Part shown: positions 40,322-48,500 of the stretch, one piece after another
Numbering within the stretch: position 1 is the first letter of the stretch
Layout: the number at the start of each line of letters is the position of its first letter
Assembly: GCF_052117125.1 (NCBI RefSeq)
Contig: NZ_JBQKJT010000013.1
Coordinates: forward strand, 50,913 to 114,912
Direction of reading: 5' to 3'
From: Avoscillospira_A sp052117125
GTDB lineage: Bacteria > Bacillota > Clostridia > Oscillospirales > Oscillospiraceae
Length of the DNA stretch: 64,000 bases
Made by a program: the position numbers and the translations under genes
Notes under the pieces: generated by a model
Databases searched by the model: none
Told to the model about the DNA's origin: nothing
Seen by the model: only the letters and a program-made list of their open reading frames with translations

Positions 40322-41218
40322 ATGTCTGAGAAATGCCAGGTGGGTGCAGTCAACGACCTGGGCGGCATTCGCGAGGCCGTTTGCATCCACACCAAGAAAA
40401 TCTGTGACTCCTGTATTGACAAGGACTGCATTGAGGATCTGCGGGTGTTCCTGACCCAGGATTCCCAAGCCATTCTGGAGCAGGCCACCAACGTCAAGGC
40501 CCGCAGCGCCGAGCTGCTGTACGTCTGCCTCGATGTGGAGCCGGCCCAATTCAACACTGGCCACTACACCGTGGACATTACTTATTATTACCGCATTTTG
40601 GTGGACGCCATCGTCTGCGGCACCCGTCCCTGCACCATCTGCGGTCTGTCCGTGTTCTCCAAGCGGGTCATCCTCTGCGGCGGCGAGGGCAGCGCCCGGA
40701 CCTTCAGCAGCAAGACTGTCATGGACGGCTGTGACCGTCAGCGCCTCATGCAGACCGCAACGCCCGACGCCCTGGTGGAGGTCATTGACCCCATGATCCT
40801 CGCCAGTAAGGTAGTGGACGTCTGCAACTGCCGCTGCAACGAAAACACCTGCCTGGAGCTGCCCGGCTTCATCTGCGGCTGCTTCGACGGCGAACTGGTC
40901 CTCAACGGTGAGAGCCGCCGCCTGTACGTCACCATCGGTCAGTTCTCCATCATCCGTATGGAGCGGGACACCCAGCTGCGTATCCCCAGTTACAGCTACT
41001 GCATCCCCACCAAGGACTGCGCCGCCACCGGTTCCGGCGCCGACGAGAGCCCCTGCGACATGTTCAGCAAGATCAAGTTCCCTGTCTCCTCCTTCTTCCC
41101 CGCTTGCGGCGAGAGTGAATGCGCTGCCCTGGCCGGTGTCAATGATGACTGCGGCTACGGCAATAACAATAACAACTCCAATTCCAACAACAACTGCGGC
41201 TGCCGTATCGTTCGCTGA
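40322..41218 (+). CDS. Cysteine-rich clostridial protein of unknown function, Asn-rich tail
   Basis: A 298-residue soluble protein with 25 cysteines spread along its length. The N-terminal EAVCIHTKKICDSCIDKDC is a motif I recognise from a clostridial protein family without assigned function. Other clusters are CGTRPCTIC, CNCRCNENTC and FICGCFDG. The tail is GYGNNNNNSNSNNNCGC, encoded by an AAC/AAT repeat tract. No signal peptide or membrane helix. Cysteine-rich cytoplasmic proteins of this kind are often spore-coat or exosporium components (as with CdeC or CotE-type proteins), but metal binding is equally possible. AGGAGG precedes the ATG. Single gene with its own terminator. Confidence 0.8.
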   Translation: MSEKCQVGAVNDLGGIREAVCIHTKKICDSCIDKDCIEDLRVFLTQDSQAILEQATNVKARSAELLYVCLDVEPAQFNTGHYTVDITYYYRILVDAIVCGTRPCTICGLSVFSKRVILCGGEGSARTFSSKTVMDGCDRQRLMQTATPDALVEVIDPMILASKVVDVCNCRCNENTCLELPGFICGCFDGELVLNGESRRLYVTIGQFSIIRMERDTQLRIPSYSYCIPTKDCAATGSGADESPCDMFSKIKFPVSSFFPACGESECAALAGVNDDCGYGNNNNNSNSNNNCGCRIVR

Positions 41219-41231
41219 GCAGTCACACAAC

Positions 41232-41268
41232 AACGGGGCATCCCGGCGCCAGGCCGGGGTGCCCCGTT
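41232..41268. terminator. Terminator after the cysteine-rich gene
   Basis: AACGGGGCA (41232-41240) pairs with TGCCCCGTT (41260-41268), with an inner CCGG/CCGG stem; moderately T/C-rich flank. It lies between convergent genes. Confidence 0.75.
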
Positions 41269-41301
41269 CCCCTTCTCGGAACAATAGTTTGACAAGTTTA
41301 A

Positions 41302-41877
41302 TCACAGCGAAAGCCGGTTTGTTACGCCCATTGTGTCCAATTCCTCCGGGTCATGGGTCACCAACAGTACCGTTCGCCCGGTGCAGCGCTTCAAGGTATC
41401 CGTCAGAACCACCTGTTTCGTGGCGGCGTCCAGTCCCCGGAATGGCTCGTCCAACAGCAGCAGATCGTACTGTGCCAGCAACGCTCGCAAAATGGCAACC
41501 CGTCGCTTCTGTCCGCCGGACAGTTCCCGGACCGGCTGACGACTGCTGTTCTCCAGTCCCACTGCCTTCAAAGATGCTTCCACGGTTTCCGGTGTCAGAA
41601 ACGGCGTCACCAGACGGATATTCGCCACCGCATTGAGGTTTTCACACAGCCGGTCCTCCTGAAAAACTGCGCTGATACGCAGGCCGTCCAATCCTGTGAT
41701 CTCACCGCGCTGAGGCCGGTCTAAGCCCATGAGAATCCGCAGCAGCGTTGTCTTGCCGGAACCGGACGGCGCCATCAATCCTGTGATGGTTCCGGCGCGC
41801 AGACAGGCCGAAAAGCCGCGGAGAACCTTCCTTTCTCCAAAGGAACGGTACACTTCCCGGATGATGATATCCTCCAT
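41302..41877 (-). CDS. ABC importer ATP-binding protein (NitT/TauT/SsuB type)
   Basis: A 191-residue ATPase, short for the family. Walker A is APSGSGKTT, signature LSGGQKRRVAILRALL, Walker B DLLLLDEPFRGLD, and H-loop VTHDPEEL. It energises the permease encoded just upstream (3-bp gap). With the SBP and permease it forms a complete importer of the nitrate/sulfonate/taurine or thiamine-precursor class. The exact substrate is unknown. Confidence 0.92.
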   Translation of the reverse strand: MEDIIIREVYRSFGERKVLRGFSACLRAGTITGLMAPSGSGKTTLLRILMGLDRPQRGEITGLDGLRISAVFQEDRLCENLNAVANIRLVTPFLTPETVEASLKAVGLENSSRQPVRELSGGQKRRVAILRALLAQYDLLLLDEPFRGLDAATKQVVLTDTLKRCTGRTVLLVTHDPEELDTMGVTNRLSL

Positions 41878-41880
41878 GGC

Positions 41881-42636
41881 TCACATCCTTTCCAGCGCCC
41901 GGAACAGTAGACGCAGCAGCGTCTGAAATAACCGTTCACAGCCCACACTCAGCAGCACGATCACGACAGTCCAGGCAAACAGGTCCCGCGTATCCAGATA
42001 GACCTTGGCCTGATACAGCTGCGCGCCGATGGACCCGTCTGGCATCCCGATAACCTCTGCGGCCATACCGGATTTCCATGCAAGACCCACCGCGGTGGCA
42101 CAGGCGGACTGGAAATACGGCGCCACCTGGGGTGCATAAATGTACCGCAGCCGCCGTCCCGGTGAGATGGCAAACACCTGAGCCATCTCCAGCAGCTGAC
42201 GATCTGCCGCCCGGATACCGGCGGCGGTACTGCCGTAAACCACAGGCAGCACAATGAGAAAAGAGATCACCACCGCCAGGGATTGGGCGGAAAAGAGAAT
42301 CAGGACCAGAATGATAAAGGATGCCACAGGAATGGATTTCACCGTCAGCAGCAGCGGCGCCAGCAGTTCTTCCACCCGGCGGTATCGAACCGCCAGGGCC
42401 GCCAGTCCGGCCCCCGCCGCGACGCCCAGCAGGAAGCCGGCGGCAATTCGTCCGGTGGAACACAAAACCGCTCCATAAAATGCCGGTACGGCCAACAGCT
42501 CCCCCACCCGGAGCAGAACTTCCCAGGGCGACACCAGGAAAATTCGCTGGTGAATCACCATGGCCGCCGCCTGCCATACCAGGAGCCAGAAAACCACGGC
42601 CCACAGGCGCAGGGTTCCTCGCTTCTTCCTTGCCAT
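41881..42636 (-). CDS. ABC importer permease (NitT/TauT type)
   Basis: A 251-residue integral membrane protein with about six helices and the EAA-type motif region (AAGIRAADRQLLEMAQVFAI). VKSIPVASFIILVLILF matches the BPD_transp_1 core of SsuC/TauC-like permeases. Its ATG overlaps the SBP stop by one base (TGATG), so it is translationally coupled. Confidence 0.92.
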   Translation of the reverse strand: MARKKRGTLRLWAVVFWLLVWQAAAMVIHQRIFLVSPWEVLLRVGELLAVPAFYGAVLCSTGRIAAGFLLGVAAGAGLAALAVRYRRVEELLAPLLLTVKSIPVASFIILVLILFSAQSLAVVISFLIVLPVVYGSTAAGIRAADRQLLEMAQVFAISPGRRLRYIYAPQVAPYFQSACATAVGLAWKSGMAAEVIGMPDGSIGAQLYQAKVYLDTRDLFAWTVVIVLLSVGCERLFQTLLRLLFRALERM

Positions 42637-43652
42637 CAGCCAAGGAAATAGAAATCGTCAGCGGGCATGGAGCCACCGATGGATTTCGGATTCTGCTCCA
42701 GCAGCACCGTCAGATAGCCCGACAACTTCTCCTGCAATTCCTGTCCGCGAATCAGGGTGATATTACAGGCGGGAATGGCCTGGACAGCTACCTGGGCCGG
42801 TACAATATCGTACTGTCCCACCAGCTGAGCGGCATCCTCCACATGGTTGTTGACATAGTCCACAGAGGTCTGATAGTGTTCCAAGAATGCCGTCACCGCG
42901 TCGGGATGGGCCTCTACAAAGTCCCGGCGGCCAATGAGTACACCAGTAATCATGGAAGAGGGTGTCTCACTGTCTGCTTGCAGGCGTTCCCATTCCTCCG
43001 TCAAATCCAAGGCCACACGAATTTGGTCACTCTGCATCTGCGCTGTGGTGACAAAGGGCTGGGGCAGCATGGCAACAGCGTTCTCCTGGGCCAGCAGCGC
43101 CGCCAGGCACTCGCTGTGCTCACTCTTCCATTCAATGGTCACATCGGTGGTCGGGTCAATGCCGTTCTGTTCCAGAACATAGTTAAGGGCATATTCCGGC
43201 GTGTTGTCCTTGCCGCTGGCATAGATGGTCTTGCCCCGCAGATCCTCCACTGTGGAAATGGTGTCGCCGCTCTCCACCATATACAGAACGCCCAGCGTAT
43301 TGATGGCCAGCACTTCCACGCCGCCGTCCATATTATGGTAGAGCACCGAAGCCAGATTGGCAGGCACCGCCGCCAGGTCCACCTCACCTTTCGCCAGCAG
43401 CGGCGTCACCAGATCCGCCGAAGCCTCAATGGAAAACGTATAATCGCAGCCCTCCAGCTCGCCCTTGTCAGCCGCGTCCATCATCTGGACCATGCCCATG
43501 GCCGTGGGACCTTTCAGCGCAGCAACGCGAATGGGCACCACATCGGTTTCCGCAGACGCTTCCGGCGTCTCCGCCGACGGTTGGCCGCAGCCGGTCAGCA
43601 TCGCTGCGGTCACAGACAGGGCGCAGAACAGGGAAAATAGTTTTTTCATCAT
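42636..43652 (-). CDS. ABC importer substrate-binding lipoprotein (NMT1/SsuA-like)
   Basis: A 338-residue lipoprotein. The signal peptide ends at lipobox LTGC, so it is acylated at that cysteine and held on the outer face of the membrane. The body shows the NMT1/periplasmic-binding pattern, e.g. IRVAALKGPTAMGMVQMMDA and DLRGKTIYASGKDNTPEYAL. VTIEWKSEHSECLAALLAQE matches binding proteins for sulfonates, nitrate or pyrimidine precursors. The start at 43652 follows AAAGGAAG. First gene of the three-gene importer operon. The ligand is not predictable. Confidence 0.92.
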   Translation of the reverse strand: MMKKLFSLFCALSVTAAMLTGCGQPSAETPEASAETDVVPIRVAALKGPTAMGMVQMMDAADKGELEGCDYTFSIEASADLVTPLLAKGEVDLAAVPANLASVLYHNMDGGVEVLAINTLGVLYMVESGDTISTVEDLRGKTIYASGKDNTPEYALNYVLEQNGIDPTTDVTIEWKSEHSECLAALLAQENAVAMLPQPFVTTAQMQSDQIRVALDLTEEWERLQADSETPSSMITGVLIGRRDFVEAHPDAVTAFLEHYQTSVDYVNNHVEDAAQLVGQYDIVPAQVAVQAIPACNITLIRGQELQEKLSGYLTVLLEQNPKSIGGSMPADDFYFLG

Positions 43653-43850
43653 ATGGCGTTCTTCCTTTCTAAGCCGATTGGCTTCCATAGTCGTATTGTA
43701 CTCTCTGGCCGGTGGTTTGTAAATATCTCCTGCCCGGCTGTGCCTTTGGTGATTTTATCACAGAAGCCCCGACGCATATCTGTTATACTGTGGTCAAAGA
43801 TAAAGAAACACCGTCATATCGGACGGCAAAACTGCAAGGAGGAACGGATT

Positions 43851-44156
43851 ATGTCTGTACTGCACATCACAAAGGATACGTTTGAAAAGGAAGTCATGGC
43901 GTCCACGGTACCGGTACTGGTGGATTTTTGGGCCACCTGGTGCGGCCCCTGCCGCATGGTTGGCCCCATCCTCGATGAAATCGCCGCCGAGCGCAGCGAT
44001 ATTAAGGTTTGCAAAATCAACGTGGATGAGGAGCCGGAACTGGCCGCCCGCTTCCAGATCATGACCATTCCCACTCTGATGGTTATCAAGAACGGCGCTA
44101 TCGTACACCAGTCCGCCGGCGCCCGGCCCAAGCAGCAAATTCTGGATTTGCTGTAA
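43851..44156 (+). CDS. trxA: Thioredoxin
   Basis: A 101-residue thioredoxin with active site WCGPC (Cys31, Cys34) and the cis-proline region MTIPTLMVIKNG. It reduces protein disulfides in the cytoplasm. The start at 43851 has GGAGGA 8 bases upstream. No thioredoxin reductase is adjacent. Single gene. Confidence 0.96.
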   Translation: MSVLHITKDTFEKEVMASTVPVLVDFWATWCGPCRMVGPILDEIAAERSDIKVCKINVDEEPELAARFQIMTIPTLMVIKNGAIVHQSAGARPKQQILDLL

Positions 44157-44225
44157 AACTGGATACCCATGCCCCGGCTGCGATCTTGCCCCGCAGTCGG
44201 GACATTTTACGTTCAATATGGCACA

Positions 44226-44262
44226 CGCGGTTCCCAGCCACTGGCTGAGAACCGCGTTTTTT
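44226..44262 (+). terminator. Terminator after the thioredoxin gene
   Basis: CGCGGTT and AACCGCG (44226-44232 with 44250-44256), inner CAGCCA/TGGCTG pairing, then T6. Confidence 0.88.
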
Positions 44263-44269
44263 CTAATAT

Positions 44270-45529
44270 TTATTGAAGGTTTTTCGCAAACCGCTGCAAA
44301 ATCGCGGCTACCTGAGCGCGAGTAGCAGAGCCGCCGGGAGACAATCGCTGATCTCCCACGCCGGAAATCAAGCCCCGGTCCACGGCCCAGCCCATGGCCT
44401 GGACCGCATAGCCGGACACCGCCGACGCATCACGGAAGCCGTCCAGTGAACCGCTGCTTTCCCCGGCTACCCCCGCATGGTTGGCATACCGATATAGGAT
44501 AGTAGCCATCTGCTCGCGGGTCACCGGTACATTGGGGGCAAAGCGGCTGTCGCTGACGCCCTGGACAATGCCGTTCGCCGCGGCCCAGGCCACGGCCTGG
44601 GCATACCAGGCGTCGGCCGGGACATCGACAAAGTTGGCGGCACTCTCATTAGGCGCTCCTGCCATCCGATGGAGCACTGTCACCAGCATGGCGCGACTCA
44701 TGGACACGTTGGGCCCAAACTCTGTCTCGCTGATGCCCAAGAACAGGCCGTTGGACACGGCGTAGTTCACCGCTCCAGCGTACCAGTCGTTGGGACCCAC
44801 GTCGGTAAAGGCGTGCACCTGCACCGTATTTTCTTCGGGTGTCTCCTCTGGCGTCTCCTCCGGCACCACTTCCGGCTCCCGCTCAAAGGTTACCACCACC
44901 GTATCTGTGGCTTTGAGGCCTGTCAGTCGGGTGGTCAATGCCACTTCCCTGCCGTTCACCAGAATTTTTGCAATACGATATCCTGCATCTGGTGTGATGG
45001 TAACGGTGCCATCACTGGCCGCGTTGATTTTACCGCCGGTACCATTGACGGAGACCGTCGGCGTCCGGTCCTCCACGGCGGGAGAGGATGTCCCGCCGGC
45101 AGGCGCTTGCATTACAGACAGTGCAACCGTGTCATACTTCGTTCCATTCAGGAACCGGTCCAATACCGTAGCCTCGGGCACAGTGGTCACCTGGGTTCCG
45201 GCGGCCACTGTCAGCGTTCCCAGGTCCAGCGTGCCGTCCGCTGCCGTCAACGGCGTCCGTGAGGCGACGTACAGCGTCACAGTTCCTGCCGCACTGTCCA
45301 CCGTCACGGCATAGGTGTCGCCTTTCCCCTGGAACTGCACCGTCTGGACATTGGTAATGTTGATCGTGACTTCAGCCGCATACCGGTCGGTTCCTACGTC
45401 CCGCAGCTCCACAGCCGCTGTCGTCCCCTGCTTGTCAAAGGATAGGGAAAGCTCCGCGGCCAGAACATTGGCCGACAGCATGGCGCCCAGGGTCAGCGCA
45501 CAGATTCCCCGTTTGATCCAACGCTTCAT
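44270..45529 (-). CDS. SLH surface protein with beta-rich, possibly cohesin-like N-terminal domain
   Basis: A 419-residue secreted protein. Signal peptide to about residue 24 (SANVLAAE). Residues ~25-145 form a beta-rich domain (FDKQGTTAAVELRDVGTD, then SRTPLTAADGTLDLGTLTV) with the feel of a cohesin or Ig fold, followed by a short Gly/Lys-Ile repeat (DAGYRIAKILVNGREV). Residues ~235-419 hold three SLH modules (FTDVGPNDWYAGAVNYAVSN, FVDVPADAWYAQAVAWAAAN, and a final one ending AAILQRFAKNL). It starts 25 bp after the M60 peptidase stop with a good GGAGG site, so it is in its operon. It would be held on the pyruvylated wall polymer and may present or dock the peptidase. The cohesin reading is tentative. 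Confidence 0.85.
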   Translation of the reverse strand: MKRWIKRGICALTLGAMLSANVLAAELSLSFDKQGTTAAVELRDVGTDRYAAEVTINITNVQTVQFQGKGDTYAVTVDSAAGTVTLYVASRTPLTAADGTLDLGTLTVAAGTQVTTVPEATVLDRFLNGTKYDTVALSVMQAPAGGTSSPAVEDRTPTVSVNGTGGKINAASDGTVTITPDAGYRIAKILVNGREVALTTRLTGLKATDTVVVTFEREPEVVPEETPEETPEENTVQVHAFTDVGPNDWYAGAVNYAVSNGLFLGISETEFGPNVSMSRAMLVTVLHRMAGAPNESAANFVDVPADAWYAQAVAWAAANGIVQGVSDSRFAPNVPVTREQMATILYRYANHAGVAGESSGSLDGFRDASAVSGYAVQAMGWAVDRGLISGVGDQRLSPGGSATRAQVAAILQRFAKNLQ

Positions 45530-45554
45530 TGCGTCCTCCATTTCTACCATTGCG

Positions 45555-48500
45555 TTACTGCTCCAATACGATACCGGGCATGGAATCGTAGCGGGGTACG
45601 CTGATTGTCAGTATGTCGCTGGTCATACGCGGATTGTCGCCGTTCACCGTCTCAGCGCGCCACATCTGGGCCTGCAATGCAATCATCACCAGATTTCCGG
45701 CTGCATGGTTGTCGCCGTGGTCCTCATTGACCTGCCGGAACGCCGCCTGATTCTCGGGAATAAAGAGGAAGAAGCCGTCGCTGATGGTGCTGACCTGCCC
45801 ATCCTCCGGAATTTCCGCAAAGAGCAGCGTCTCGCCGGACAAGGTCTGCTTGGTGACCACCGGCGCCTCTGCGGAGCCGGGCTTCATAGACTGCACCTGT
45901 GCCGCCACACGGACACTGTTATACAGGGGATCGCCACGATAACTACCGGTGACCACCACCGTTCCGGCGGGAATGGTCTCTGTCTGGCCGCCGCCGATGG
46001 AATAGGTGTAATCCTGCTCCAGAACACCAATAGAAGCCCCCTCTGTAAAGGCGATATTGTCGCCCGGATAGCTGAGCAGGTGGATATCCGACGGGGCCAC
46101 ATAGTCCGGTACGCCGGTAATCACCACCTGGGCAGCATCATACATCCAGATGCGGGTATCCGATGCCTCCACACCGGGCTTATTGAAGTATGCCAGGAAG
46201 GTCTCACCGCTCTGATTCTCGTTGTCAGTGAAAGAGCCGCTCTTGGCTACAGTTTCCTGCCCAGTTTCACCGATGACGGTCACCGTATAGGTGCCGTCGG
46301 CGGGAAGCTGCGCACCGGTGATCTTCCAGCCGCCGGTGGTCAACAGTTGCTCCTCCTTGGCGGTAATCACAATGTCGCCGTTTTCCCGCCGGTCGATATC
46401 ATAGCGGTCAGCGTCAATCGTCTGATCATAGGAGATGCGGACCTGATTGGATTCCGCTGTTGCAGTCTCATAGCCAAGCTTGTCAATCACGCGCACCGTA
46501 TAGGTAAACGCCATATTGTTGGCAGCGCCTACCGTATCCACGTAGGTCTGCGTCTCACTGCCGTTACCAAGGAGGAAGCCCAACGGAGTGCCGTTGCGCA
46601 AAATTTCATAGCCCTGGACGCGGTCGGCGTCACCGGACACGGTGATGGTCAGCTTTGTCTGCTGCTCGCCCTCGACAGCAGCAGTCACCGCAGCCGTCAA
46701 CTCTGCCTGCCGTTCCCCATTGAGGCCGTCCCGGCGGGACTGGTCATTGAGATACCAGATATTGCGGGTTTCCTCCGTATACTCCGCCAACGCCGTTTTT
46801 GTCTGCTGGCTGAGTTCCATGCCCCAACGGGTAAAGAACTCGGTCAAGTCCTTGCCGGTAATCTCTGCGGCAATCAATGCAATTCGGTCATCCTTGCTGG
46901 CTGCGTCACTGTAGGCTCCAGCCTTCCACTTGGCAAAGAACGCATTGTAGAAGTCCAGCGCACCCGCACCGTCCAGGGGATTTCCCGCCCCGTCGTAGGC
47001 CAGATGCAGCTGCCAGTACATACCCAATTGTGTAAAGACGTCGCCGGCCTGTCCCGGCTTGCCCAAGGCCACTTTGTCAAAGATAGCTGTGTACATGCCC
47101 TCCAGCCGGGAAGGTCCCGTCATATCGCCGGTATCTGCCGTCTGGGCCACCAGGGAATAAATATTGTTGGTGATCTCTGCATAGCCGATTTTGTCCATAT
47201 TGTGGCCGATCTCATGGGCAATGCCCCAGCCGTACAGGCCGTTAACGTCATCGGCATCGATGCCAATGCCGGAACCACTCTGGCCCAGGGGATACCCGGT
47301 GACCATGGAACGGGTCTCCGGATAATCGATGCCCACATAGCTGCCGGCAGCAAACATAAACGCACCGGAGAACATCCGGGAGAATCGGATATACTGACGG
47401 GTCTGCATAGGATAGCGGTAGTCCACAAAAACCGCGTCATTAGCGATCACGCCCTGGGTCTTGTTGGCCAGGAACAAGAGCTGCTCCCAGGCACAGATGG
47501 CGTCATACAGCTTTTGAGTCATTTCCTCTGTATCAGCCTGTGCACCACCCAAACCGGTCAGCACTTGATCCGCAGGCAGCGACAGCAGCACGCTGGGGGT
47601 GGCGATTTCTGTTGCATTGCGAATATTGGTTCTGCGGCTGCTGTCGTTGGGGAAGGTCAGCCCGGCCACATGGGTCCGCAGGGTTTCTACATAGGCGGTA
47701 ATCAGCGCTTTGCGCTCCGCTTCGCTTCTGCCGTACCACTGGTCCGGCGCAATGTCCAGCAGCGGGATCTCCGTCACCACGTTTTTCTGTGCAGAGATAT
47801 CCCGGATTTGAATTTTAATCGTGTCGGCATGGCTACCACTGTACTCCAGATACAGGGAGCCGCCCCGCTCGCCGGAACCGCTGTTGCCGATTGGATTCAG
47901 ATAAATCTGATTGCGCCCATTGTGAAGCGCATATCGCTTGGCTTCGGTTCCCGCCTCTGAATACTGCTGCCACTGAACCAGTGTCGCTGTCTCACCGTCG
48001 CCCAGGCCCTCCACGTAGAGGGAGACAGACTGATTGGACAGGGCGGAAATGCCCAAGGGCTGCAACGCCGAAGCCGTCTGACCATACTTCTGATCTGCGG
48101 CGGCGCTGCGGGAAGTAAAGCCGCTGCGGACCACCAACGTTTCGCCGTTCAGCAGCTGCTGGGCGTTGTCCAGTTGATCCAGCAGAATGGACCGATCCAC
48201 GTAGTAGGCTTCCGCATTTTCCGCTTTTGCACGCAGGGCCGCAATGCGCTCGGCATCCGCAGCTTGGGACAGGGCCGTGTGGCTGTCGTTGGCGAACAGC
48301 GCTTCAATCTCATCGGCCAATCCATCATATTGATAAAACGCAATCTCCGACAGACTCATATTACCGGCGCCATCCCATTGCTTGGGCTGCACAGATAGCG
48401 TGGTAACGGTCGTGCGGGGGAATTTGACAATAAAATATTCGTTGTCCTTGGCTGCTTCATAGGAGACCTGGGACGCAGGCACTTCCTCCCCATTGACCCA

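Noticed and set aside
41138..41200. AAC/AAT-rich tract as a CRISPR or tandem-repeat array
   Set aside because: It is an in-frame Asn-coding microsatellite at the end of the cysteine-rich gene, without spacers.
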